NCBI GenBank assembly: GCA_963664065.1
Contig: OY760942.1
Coordinates: 310,001 to 374,000 of the forward strand
DNA length: 64,000 nt
Reading direction: 5' to 3'
Source: JABDJL01 sp963664065
GTDB taxonomy: Bacteria; Pseudomonadota; Gammaproteobacteria; Xanthomonadales; SZUA-36
The translations under genes and the position numbers were made by a program. Positions 35,121 through 43,751 of the stretch are shown here, one piece after another. How positions within the stretch are numbered: position 1 is the first letter of the stretch; every line of letters begins with the position of its first letter. Under the pieces are notes generated by a model that saw only the letters and a program-made list of their open reading frames with translations, was not told the DNA's origin and made no database searches.

Positions 35121-36093
35121 TTCTTACTCCAGTCAAGCCGGGGAACTGGCTGACGTCGACATTTCCACCGCTGAGAACCATACCCACTTTCTTGCCTGCA
35201 AATACCTGTGGATGCTCAAGCATTGCGGCGATTACGGTTGCCGATGAAGGTTCAATGATCATCTCCATGTGTTTGGAAATCAATTCCATACCCCTAACCA
35301 GACCTGCTTCCGTTACGGTCAAAATATCGTCAACCAGATCCAGGATAATCGGGAAAGTCATCTCGCCGATCAGTGCTCTCAATCCGTCTGCGATGGTGTC
35401 GGGCTGCCATGATGAAACGCGCCTGCCCCGTAAAAAACTGGCGGCGGCATCGGCTGTTCCAGTGGGCTGTACACCAATTATCGTGATACCGGGATCCAGG
35501 TGCCGGGCAATGATTGCCGAACCACTGATAAGGCCACCACCGCCCACAGGTGTCATCAGGATATCCAGGTCGGATTTTTCGGTGAGCAATTCCAATGCCG
35601 CGGTTCCCTGTCCGGCAATGATGTCCAGGTGATCGTAGGGTGGAATCGGTATAAATCCCTGTTCAACCAGTTCGGCAAGGCCATCTTCGCGTGCTTTCTG
35701 ATTCGGCTCACAAAAAACAAGCTTGCCACCGAAACTTTTGACTGCCTCAACTTTGGTTGGGACTGCATTTCGAGGCATGACAACCCAGGCATTCCGGCCG
35801 TCAAGCTTCGCGGCATGGGCAAGTGCAGCACCGTGGTTTCCGGAAGAATGCGTAGCGACATCTTCGGCTATTCCATTCTCCCTGAGGCACAGAATTGCAT
35901 TGCTGGCACCGCGAAGTTTGAAAGCGCCCGTCTCCTGTAGATTTTCGCATTTACACCAGGCATCGCATCCCAGAATTTTGTTCAGTTCCGGGTTTCCGGA
36001 GACCCGGGTATTTTTCACCCGCTCCGGTAAGCGGCTATGAGCTGCAATAATATCCAGGTATCCCGGACGCTTCTGTTCTGTCGCAGTGTTCAT
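35113..36093 (-). CDS. PLP-dependent threonine/serine dehydratase-family enzyme
   Basis: A 326-residue fold-type II PLP enzyme without a C-terminal ACT domain, so a catabolic threonine/serine ammonia-lyase, serine racemase or hydroxyaspartate dehydratase. The PLP lysine is in QETGAFKLRGASNA, the substrate loop is THSSGNHGAALAHAA, the phosphate cup is TPVGGGGLISGSA and the end has GMVLSGGNVDVSQF. The products include reactive enamines, the substrates of RidA (10596). It overlaps tag and is divergent from pepN. Confidence 0.88.
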   Translation of the reverse strand: MNTATEQKRPGYLDIIAAHSRLPERVKNTRVSGNPELNKILGCDAWCKCENLQETGAFKLRGASNAILCLRENGIAEDVATHSSGNHGAALAHAAKLDGRNAWVVMPRNAVPTKVEAVKSFGGKLVFCEPNQKAREDGLAELVEQGFIPIPPYDHLDIIAGQGTAALELLTEKSDLDILMTPVGGGGLISGSAIIARHLDPGITIIGVQPTGTADAAASFLRGRRVSSWQPDTIADGLRALIGEMTFPIILDLVDDILTVTEAGLVRGMELISKHMEMIIEPSSATVIAAMLEHPQVFAGKKVGMVLSGGNVDVSQFPGLTGVRND

Positions 36094-36144
36094 AAGCCTA
36101 TAATACTGGCCTTGATAACAGCTTCACCAGTAAGGATTCAATTT

Positions 36145-38784
36145 ATGAAAAAGGGCGTTTCAGCAAAGGCCATTTATCGCAAGGATTACACGGCCTTTCC
36201 TTGGAAAATTGAAAGGGTGGAATTGCGTTTCTCCATTGGCGATTCTTTTACCAGGGTTTGCACAAGCATGCAGTTAAAAAGCAAAACCCGGGGTTCAGGC
36301 AATCAGCATCTTGAGCTGGATGGAAAAGACCTGGATCTACGTTCCATTTCCATCGATGGAACTAAACTGGGGGAGTCAAGTTACGAGATTTCCGGTGAAA
36401 GAATGCGCATCAGCGACTTGCCCGAACGGTGTGTGCTGGACACTGAGGTACACATAAAACCAGCGGAAAACACCGCGTTGGAAGGATTGTACAAAGCCGG
36501 TGACTTTCTACTCACGCAATGTGAGGCGGAGGGGTTTCGCAAGATTACCTGGTTCCCTGACCGTCCGGATGTCATGACCTGTTACAGCGTTCAGATCGAG
36601 GCCGATGCTGCGATTTACCCGGTATTGTTATCCAACGGGAATGCTGTTGATTCGGGTACATCTGAGGGAGGACGGCATTGGGTGCGTTGGGAAGATCCTT
36701 ACCCCAAGCCTTCGTACCTGTTTGCCCTGGTTGCAGGGGACCTCGCACATATTGAAGATCATTTCCTTACCCGAAGTGGCCGGGATGTGACTCTGAAAGT
36801 TTATGTGGAGAACGAAAATATTGACCGTTGCGATCACGCAATGGAGTCTCTGATCAATGCCATGAAATGGGATGAAGATCGCTTCGGCCTCGAATACGAT
36901 CTGGATATCTACAACATTGTCGCCACCAACGATTTCAATATGGGGGCAATGGAAAACAAATCCCTGAATATCTTTAACTCCAAATATGTATTGGCCAGCC
37001 CGGATACGGCAACCGACGCTGACTACCAGGGCATCGAAGGCGTGATCGGGCACGAGTATTTTCATAACTGGACCGGTAATCGTGTTACTTGCCAGGACTG
37101 GTTCCAGCTAACCCTGAAGGAGGGGCTTACCGTGTTCCGCGACGAAGAATTTTCAGCGGACATGCAATCCAGGGCGGTGAAGCGGATACAGGATGTACGC
37201 GACTTGCGTGACCGGCAATTTCCCGAAGACGCCGGTCCCATGGCCCACCCCATCCAGCCTGACCGGTATATCAAAATTAATAATTTCTATACCGCAACTG
37301 TTTACCAGAAAGGTGCAGCCATTATCCGTATGTACCACACCCTGCTCGGGGAACAAGGATTCCAAAAGGGTATGCGCTTGTATTTTGAACGCCATGACGG
37401 CCAGGCTGTCAGTTGTGATGATTTCCTCGCCGCCATGGCAGATGCAAATAGCACTGACCTGGACAGGTTCGGGCGCTGGTACAGCCAGTCGGGAACACCT
37501 GAAGTAACGGTGGAAACCCGGCATGATGAAAGCAGTGGTAATTTTCACGTGGTGCTGAGTCAGAGTACGCCGCCCAGCCACGACCAGGCTGAGAAAGTAC
37601 CGCTGGTTATTCCTTTTGCAATGGGCCTGCTGAACCCTGACGGTTCAGAAGTTCAGTTGCAACTCGAAGGTGAGCCCGAAGCCGGCGGTACCACCCGTTT
37701 GCTGTTACTGGAAAAAGAAAGTCAGTGCTTTTCCTTTATCAATGTTCAGCAAACAGTTGTGCCGTCATTGCTGAGGGATTTTTCAGCACCGGTCAAAGTT
37801 CATTATCCGTGGACAGTGCAGGAATTGAGTCACCTGATTGCCCACGACCCGGATACATTCGCCCGTTGGGAAGCGACCCAGACTTTGGCACAGATGTGCA
37901 TACTCGAGCAGGTACAAAGCAGAGCCGATGGAAAGGAAATGCTGTTGGAGCCTGGCCTTCTGGCTGCATTTTCCGGTCTGCTCGCAGACCGTGCAGTGGA
38001 TCCTGCCTTGCTGGCAGAAGCGATGATACTACCCGCTGAAGATTACCTTGCAGAACAGATGGTTGTTATCGATGTTGATGGGATCCACGCGGCCCGGCAG
38101 TTTATCCGGACAGAGTTGGCGAGGGCGCTCTCAGTGCCATTTCGTCAGCGATTCAGTCAGCTTAACGATGGTGCCCGGTACAACAAGTCCCCGCAGGCCA
38201 TAGCTGAACGCAGCTTGAAAAATGTGTGCCTTTCATACCTGGTGAAAGCCACCGACGGTGACCACCTTGCACATGCCCAGTTTGTCGGCAGTGACAATAT
38301 GACCGACACGCTTGCCGGATTACGTGGACTGGTGCTCGAGGGATCCACGGGGGCGGCGGATGCGCTGAAAACGTTTGAAAAAAAGTGGAAAGATGACGCA
38401 TTGGTGATGGACAAGTGGTTCGCAATGCAAGCCATCATGCCTGCGCACGATACCGTTCAACAGGTAAGGAAGTTAATGAAACATCCGGCGTTCAGCATCA
38501 GAAACCCAAACAAGGTCCGTTCGCTGATCGGTGTATTTTCAATGCTCAATCCGACCGGTTTTCACACACCGGATGGTTCAGCTTATCGGTTTCATGCTGA
38601 TCAGGTGATTGCACTGGATGCGATCAACCCTCAAATGGCGGCGCGAATGGCATCGGCATTCAACCGCTGGGCTCGTTATGACGGGGAAAGAAAAGCCCTG
38701 ATGAAACAACAACTGAAACGCATCGCTGCGGTTCCCGGCCTGTCTTCGGACACCAGTGAAATTGTTAGCAGTGCATTAAAGTAA
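36145..38784 (+). CDS. pepN: Aminopeptidase N (M1 metallopeptidase)
   Basis: A cytosolic zinc aminopeptidase of 879 residues that finishes protein turnover. The substrate anchor GAMEN is in DFNMGAMENKSLNIF and the zinc motif is HEYFHNWTGNRVTCQDWFQL with the third ligand in LKEGLTVFRDEEF. Other marks are YKAGDFLLTQCEAEGFRKIT and MRLYFERHDGQAVSCDDFL. ATG 36145 has TAAGGA upstream; the frame is open from 36037 with no family likeness. The TAA stop overlaps the next ATG. Confidence 0.97.
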   Translation: MKKGVSAKAIYRKDYTAFPWKIERVELRFSIGDSFTRVCTSMQLKSKTRGSGNQHLELDGKDLDLRSISIDGTKLGESSYEISGERMRISDLPERCVLDTEVHIKPAENTALEGLYKAGDFLLTQCEAEGFRKITWFPDRPDVMTCYSVQIEADAAIYPVLLSNGNAVDSGTSEGGRHWVRWEDPYPKPSYLFALVAGDLAHIEDHFLTRSGRDVTLKVYVENENIDRCDHAMESLINAMKWDEDRFGLEYDLDIYNIVATNDFNMGAMENKSLNIFNSKYVLASPDTATDADYQGIEGVIGHEYFHNWTGNRVTCQDWFQLTLKEGLTVFRDEEFSADMQSRAVKRIQDVRDLRDRQFPEDAGPMAHPIQPDRYIKINNFYTATVYQKGAAIIRMYHTLLGEQGFQKGMRLYFERHDGQAVSCDDFLAAMADANSTDLDRFGRWYSQSGTPEVTVETRHDESSGNFHVVLSQSTPPSHDQAEKVPLVIPFAMGLLNPDGSEVQLQLEGEPEAGGTTRLLLLEKESQCFSFINVQQTVVPSLLRDFSAPVKVHYPWTVQELSHLIAHDPDTFARWEATQTLAQMCILEQVQSRADGKEMLLEPGLLAAFSGLLADRAVDPALLAEAMILPAEDYLAEQMVVIDVDGIHAARQFIRTELARALSVPFRQRFSQLNDGARYNKSPQAIAERSLKNVCLSYLVKATDGDHLAHAQFVGSDNMTDTLAGLRGLVLEGSTGAADALKTFEKKWKDDALVMDKWFAMQAIMPAHDTVQQVRKLMKHPAFSIRNPNKVRSLIGVFSMLNPTGFHTPDGSAYRFHADQVIALDAINPQMAARMASAFNRWARYDGERKALMKQQLKRIAAVPGLSSDTSEIVSSALK

Positions 38785-39227
38785 TGCCGGACCATGGATC
38801 GGTCAGGCTAAGACTGATCAGGCCTGTTTCGTGCATTCTTGTATCTCTGCTAGTGGTTAATTTGCCGGCTTGCCGGTTTAACGGGATTTCAGATCCGGAA
38901 TCTGTGTCTGCCGGAATTGAAATCCGGGGGCTCAGAATCCAAAACCAATCTTTCAGCCTGGTCACTGAAGTCATACTGCTGGTGACTAAAACCGGGGAGT
39001 TTATCAGTTGCGGGAATATTCCCATGCGCGGTGAATGTTCAACCACCTTTCCATTGCGGCAATACCAGGGCAATCAAATTGAAATCAAATGGAAACAGGG
39101 CGGCTCGGAATGGTCGACCGGGAAATTCGTTGTCGAGGCTTCTGATCAGATCAATCTGTCGAGGCCTGCAATAGTCCGCGTCATAATCACTGCGCAAGGC
39201 CTGGCGCCCACACAGCTGGTTCAATAG
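38784..39227 (+). CDS. Small predicted lipoprotein, unknown function
   Basis: Not recognised. The 147-residue product has a basic start, a hydrophobic signal (residues about 15-29) and a lipobox NLPAC with C30. The mature part is a short beta-rich domain with two further cysteines (FISCGNIPMRGECSTTF) that could form a disulfide. Its ATG overlaps the pepN stop (TAATG), which supports it being real and co-translated. Confidence 0.72.
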   Translation: MPDHGSVRLRLIRPVSCILVSLLVVNLPACRFNGISDPESVSAGIEIRGLRIQNQSFSLVTEVILLVTKTGEFISCGNIPMRGECSTTFPLRQYQGNQIEIKWKQGGSEWSTGKFVVEASDQINLSRPAIVRVIITAQGLAPTQLVQ

Positions 39228-39251
39228 ATTTTCAATATGCGGGACAGGACA

Positions 39252-39461
39252 CTAGCAGCTTTTAATCGCCTTGATCAGTAATTCGCGGGCCAGTTCTGCA
39301 TCGTGGCGGGTTGGGAATTGCGGTGCCAGTCGGAGGTCCCCGCTAAACCGGATGTTGAACTGGTAACCTTCTTCACCCTCTGCCTTGAATATTCGTGTCA
39401 CGAAGGCGATTTTATTCAGTACGATTGAATAACCCTGCAGTTCGTAAATGTTGTTTGGCAT
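39252..39461 (-). CDS. Small conserved-looking hypothetical protein
   Basis: A 69-residue frame with no name I can give. It begins MPNNIYELQGYSIVLNKIAF and ends in a helix ELARELLIKAIKSC. GGGGA lies about ten bases before the ATG. The absence of signal or membrane segments suggests a small cytosolic protein. Existence is supported only by the start context and ordinary composition. Confidence 0.55.
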   Translation of the reverse strand: MPNNIYELQGYSIVLNKIAFVTRIFKAEGEEGYQFNIRFSGDLRLAPQFPTRHDAELARELLIKAIKSC

Positions 39462-39775
39462 CGTCTGCTTTTCCCCGCTCTCATTCCCAAGGCGCCATTC
39501 TATCCTAGTACTCCTTCAAGCTGATAACTGTGGGTTCAGCGAGTTGGGAAGTGGTTGACCGAAAGGCGCGCCTCGCGGGTAATGGCCCGGTCCTTGCCAA
39601 GAGGCGTACTAGTGTATGTCAGGAACCATCTGCAGCGGTTCTGTTCCAAGCATAAGTGACGAATGAATCAGTGGAGCCGGGCAGCGCCTTGTTCAGCCTT
39701 GGTTCACCTATCCCGTGATAGGCTTTGTCATGAGTCGGAAATATGTGCCGTGGATATAACGGCAATGGAGCGAAA
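39462..39775. other. Gene-free stretch
   Basis: About 310 bases between a small minus-strand frame and the lipoprotein gene at 39776. I see no reading frame with a start signal, no RNA fold of note and no repeat; the promoters of both neighbours should lie here. Confidence 0.5.
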
Positions 39776-41224
39776 ATGAAGAAATTATTACTCATCCCGC
39801 TTCTCGCGATCCTTTCAGGATGCGTGTCTTATTACTATCCCGTCGCCGGACCCGACGACGAAGTTTATTACATAGAAGAAGAGCCGGAATACACAGAATA
39901 TACAGATTATTCAGGTAGTTACGAAAACGCCAGTTATTACCCCTGGTGGTCGGTGGATTATTTCTACCTGGGGTCGCATAAGCGGCACAGCGGTTTTTCA
40001 TTCGGGTTCAATTACGGCTACGGCTACAACTCCGGCTGGTACGACCCGTTTTGGGACAGTTACTATCCTTACTCTTATTCCTACTACTCTCCACTCCGGT
40101 ATTCCTTGTGGTACTCGCCATTTTACGACTATGGCTACAACCATTATGGTTGGCATGACTACTATTGGAGACACCGTTACAACCGCCATCATCGTTCCAA
40201 CCATTATGATCACGACTGGTGGCAGCGGCACAATCGGGATCGATACTCGCATGATGACCGCAACAGGGACCATGATCGTAATCGCGATGGCCATGGTGGT
40301 CACCGCGGCGATACCGGTAGCGCAGACTTTAACCGTGAGCATGCTGCGCCCAGGGACGTGGGCCGGTTTGCCGGTACTGACCGCAATCGCAATCGTAACC
40401 GTAACCGTAACCGCCGAAATGGTGAGGACGGGCCGATTCCACCTTCAGCAAGGGCACCTGATCCAGGACGGGGTAGCAGGGGTAACCAAGCACCTGTAAG
40501 CCGTCACGTTTCAAATGCACCAGGACGCAGAAACTCGGAAAGAGGAATGGAGGTTCGAAGTCGTGAGGGCCGGAAATCTGACCGTACACGAATGGAACCG
40601 GATAAGCCTGAGATTCGCTTATCACCGTCGACCCGCGTGGTGGCCAGTACTCCCGGGCGTCGCAATACTCCCTACACTGCGTCGCGTTCCACATCAGGTG
40701 AAATTCGAAGCTACTCTGGCGGCAAAGACCGTGGCACTCGGCTGTCACCGGTGAGATCACAGCCTGCCACTCAGGGGATCACTACAGGTTCTGTATCAGG
40801 TTCCGCAGGTCCGAGCCGTGTCGTTTCTTCCCGCAGCGGTAGTTCAACTGTACGTTCACGGCCGGAAACGAAAGACAGGCAAATGAGAACGCAGCCGGTT
40901 CGGCCGCAGCCTGCCAGGCCACAGGTGACACAGATGCCTTCAAGGGTAATATCCCGCCCGGCGGTCAGATCAGCACCTGTGAGGCAACAGCACCAGGCAC
41001 CACCCAGGGTGCAATCAGCTCCGGCCAGGCCGCAATATTCCCCGCCCCAAAGGACTCAAAGACCTGCCCCGCCACCAAGAGCGCAAAGGTCGTCACCGCC
41101 TCCCCGGCAGAGTGCAGCCCGGGGCCAATCTCCAAAGTCCAGTGGCCGCAGCAACAACTCGTCTTCGAACAGGAAAGGTTCAGCGCGTAGTGAGACCCGG
41201 CCGGAAAGCAGGAAACGCCGTTAA
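39776..41224 (+). CDS. Tyr-rich/Arg-rich low-complexity lipoprotein
   Basis: Not recognised. The 482-residue product starts MKKLLLIPLLAILSGCVSYY, with a lipobox (C16). Residues about 20-130 are extremely rich in Tyr, Ser, Asp and Trp (for example DSYYPYSYSYYSPLRYSLWY); about 125-185 is rich in His, Arg and Asp; from about 185 to the end it is Arg, Ser, Pro and Gln rich, strongly basic and probably disordered, including an RN dipeptide repeat. ATG 39776 has GGAG upstream; an open frame exists from 39743. The composition suggests a cell-surface protein that binds polyanions, matrix or metals; this is only a guess. Coding is supported by the intact lipoprotein signal and a 1.4-kb open frame. Confidence 0.78.
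   Translation: MKKLLLIPLLAILSGCVSYYYPVAGPDDEVYYIEEEPEYTEYTDYSGSYENASYYPWWSVDYFYLGSHKRHSGFSFGFNYGYGYNSGWYDPFWDSYYPYSYSYYSPLRYSLWYSPFYDYGYNHYGWHDYYWRHRYNRHHRSNHYDHDWWQRHNRDRYSHDDRNRDHDRNRDGHGGHRGDTGSADFNREHAAPRDVGRFAGTDRNRNRNRNRNRRNGEDGPIPPSARAPDPGRGSRGNQAPVSRHVSNAPGRRNSERGMEVRSREGRKSDRTRMEPDKPEIRLSPSTRVVASTPGRRNTPYTASRSTSGEIRSYSGGKDRGTRLSPVRSQPATQGITTGSVSGSAGPSRVVSSRSGSSTVRSRPETKDRQMRTQPVRPQPARPQVTQMPSRVISRPAVRSAPVRQQHQAPPRVQSAPARPQYSPPQRTQRPAPPPRAQRSSPPPRQSAARGQSPKSSGRSNNSSSNRKGSARSETRPESRKRR
40382..40411 (+). repeat. Hexanucleotide tandem repeat (Arg-Asn codons)
   Basis: Five tandem copies of a six-base unit (CGCAAT or CGTAAC) encode five Arg-Asn pairs inside the lipoprotein. Changes in copy number would keep the frame. 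Confidence 0.85.
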
Positions 41225-41328
41225 ACCACCAGCTTAATCTGCCTGCCAAGTCCCAAACCAATGGCACTATGGCGCAGCTTTTGCTGTGCTAGAGTGCTTT
41301 TTTATTACGGACAAGAATATTATTTGCC

Positions 41329-43677
41329 ATGGCTGACTTTATTCAGGAAATCAGACTCCGGCGCGTGCTGCCTGCCGTCGGTTTTTACGTGGGCAGTTGT
41401 TGGGTACTGGTCGAAATTCTCGACCGCCTGGTGGAGCGCTTTCTGTTATCCCCGTATTTCACAGATATTGCGTTCTGGGGGCTTTATTCCCTGATTCCGG
41501 CCGTGGTGCTGGTGGCATGGACACATGGTAAGCCTGGCAAGGACAAATCTACCTCGGCCGAAAAAGTCGGGGTGCCCATCAATATCATTGCAACACTGGG
41601 TTTGTTGATTACGGCCTTCGGTGGTAAGAATCTTGGTACTACGGCTAATTTGGTTACCGTGAGTAACGAACAAGGTGTAGTTGAGAAACACTATGTTCCC
41701 AATCAGTCATTCCGTCGCCGAATGCCCGTGTTCTTTTTTCAGAATAAATCAGGCAATCCTGAACTTGACTGGTTGCAGTACGGGATCACCGAAATCCTGG
41801 TTCAGGATTTGACCCAAAGTCCTTTTATTTCTGCATCTTCGCCCTGGTCAAACATGGGTAACGGGTTTTATGCGCGCTTGAAGCAGGCTGGGTTTGAAGA
41901 TGGCCTGGGAGTACCCCGTTCACTGATGAGTGAAATTGCGAGCGATGCCAACCGGCAGTATTTCGTTGAAGGATCCATTGACCAGAATGTGGATGAATAC
42001 CAGATTACAGTCAGGGTCTGAAAATCGCAGTCACTGGAGCAGGTGGGTACCTTTACTGAATCCAGTTGGGATCTTTACAGCACAATTGAGAGTCTCACGG
42101 ACCAGATTCGCGAGGTTCTTGAAGTTCCCGCAAGTTCTGGAAAGATGGCACAGGATCTGCCACTTGCCGAGACTTACGGTGAATCTCTGGATGCGTTCAA
42201 AAGTTACGTTGCGGGACTGAATGCCCGCTTATTCAACAATGTTTTGGACGCTTCTAATGCGTTTCTGAATTCCGCACTTGAGTCCGATCCAGGCTTCGTC
42301 AGGGCGTGGTTCTTAAAGACCATAAATCATGTCGACTCAGGTGATCTGCCTTCTGCACAGGCGGCCATAAAAAAAGCCCAGGAACTGGATTACCGACTGC
42401 CTGGCTTGGACCGGGCGAGGGTCAAACACGTCAATTATCGTTTGACCGGCCAGACCGAAAAACTAATATCCTCTTTGGGGTTGCAGGTACGCCTCAGGGA
42501 TGACGCGGTTTCGCACAGCCAGTTGGCAGGCATGCTGATGGCGACAGGGAATCTTGAGGAGGCCAAGCAGGAATTTCTGGCCGCGCTCAGCAGAGATGCT
42601 TTTAATCTCGGGATATTCCTGCAACTGGCAATACTCGAGAAAGGTATCGGCAACATGGACGGCGCTATTTCGTATGTTCGCGATTATTTGCAGGAAAAAC
42701 CGGAAGATGCCGATGCCCAGGTGCAATTGGGCGACCTGCTGCGCGATACGGGCGATCTTCCCGCTGCCGAAGAGCATTACCTGGAAGCATCCTTACTCGA
42801 CAATCAACCTGTTGTACCAACATTGAAGCTAGCCCTGCTGGCCATGCGAAAGGGCGATGAAAATGATGCCCGCGCATTGCTGGAGCAAGGCGAGGGATAT
42901 GCAGATACACCACAGGGCAGAGCACAGGTTCGCGCTGCTGCGGTTTATATTGAGTACAGGCTGGGCAGATTACGTGCAGCTATTGAACAGCTGTATCGCC
43001 AGGAAGAATTCCTGCAACAGATCCTGCCACCGTTTCAGGTCGCGCTCTCAACCTACGCGCCGTTGATCAGGTACTACGTAGAGCTGGGTGATAACGAAAA
43101 CGCCAGAATTGCATTGACCAAGTCCATGGACATGGTTCAGCCACCATTGGACCAATTCCTGGCATTCAGTGAAGCGGCGATCCTGGTAGGAGAGAAAGAT
43201 CTCGATGCTGCTGAAGAAGCCGTTGGACGGGGAACAGAAATTATCGACCAGTTTAAGCTGGAGGAATTGAGATTCCAGGTCGATCTGTTAATGGGGTTTA
43301 TCCTGCATTATCGGGAAGATCATGCAGGCGCTGCCGATGCTTTCCAGGGGGCACTGACACGCATTGAACACTCTGTGCTGGTTGGAGCTGACGTTAACCT
43401 GATTTTGCCGCCACTGATGGCGACATTGGCAGTATGCCAGGTAATGAATGGCGATCTTGAAGCGGCACAAAGGACTCTCGACAGAGGTCTTGAGCAGGAT
43501 CCTTCAGAACCCACATTGTGGCTGGCCAAAGCCCGATACCAGTTCGAGTCCGGGATGCACCAATTGGCCCTGGCCTCGGTGAATTATGCACTTGCAATTT
43601 GGAAGAATGCTGACCCTGAGTACCGGGAGTTCCGAAGGGCACAGGAACTGGTTGAGGGAATACAGGCAGCACTTTAA
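41329..43677 (+). pseudogene. TolB/FlgO-TPR membrane protein gene interrupted by an in-frame TGA
   Basis: One reading frame runs from ATG 41329 to the stop at 43677, broken only by TGA at 42019-42021. The first part (230 residues) has two membrane segments and the start of a TolB/FlgO-like domain (MPVFFFQNKSGNPELDWLQY, YFVEGSIDQNVDEYQITVRV). After the TGA the same frame goes on with KSQSLEQVGTFTESSWDLY and the helix DQIREVLEVP, completing that domain, then TPR repeats to the end. The same domain in the paralogue at 5251 reads through this position. It is either a recent nonsense mutation, a sequencing error or, less likely, readthrough. The second part could restart at GTG 42043, but the domain would be broken. 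Confidence 0.8.
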
Positions 43678-43692
43678 TTGTGCGGCTTTTAA

Positions 43693-43720
43693 TTACAAAT
43701 CCTTTTCTTTTCAGTACAAT
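43693..43720 (+). promoter_or_regulatory. Possible sigma-70 promoter of mnmG
   Basis: TTACAA (43693-43698) and TACAAT (43715-43720) are spaced by 16 bases, 31 bases before the mnmG start. The -10 is good, the -35 weak. Confidence 0.4.
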
Positions 43721-43751
43721 GCGCGTCCGTTCAGGTTTATATTGAATATTG

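Noticed and set aside
40382..40411. Short tandem repeats considered as a CRISPR array
   Set aside because: Units are six bases long, in frame in a coding region, with no spacers.
42019..42021. TGA at 42019 considered as a selenocysteine codon
   Set aside because: No selenoprotein family match, the position is not a redox site, and no SECIS-like hairpin was noticed just downstream.
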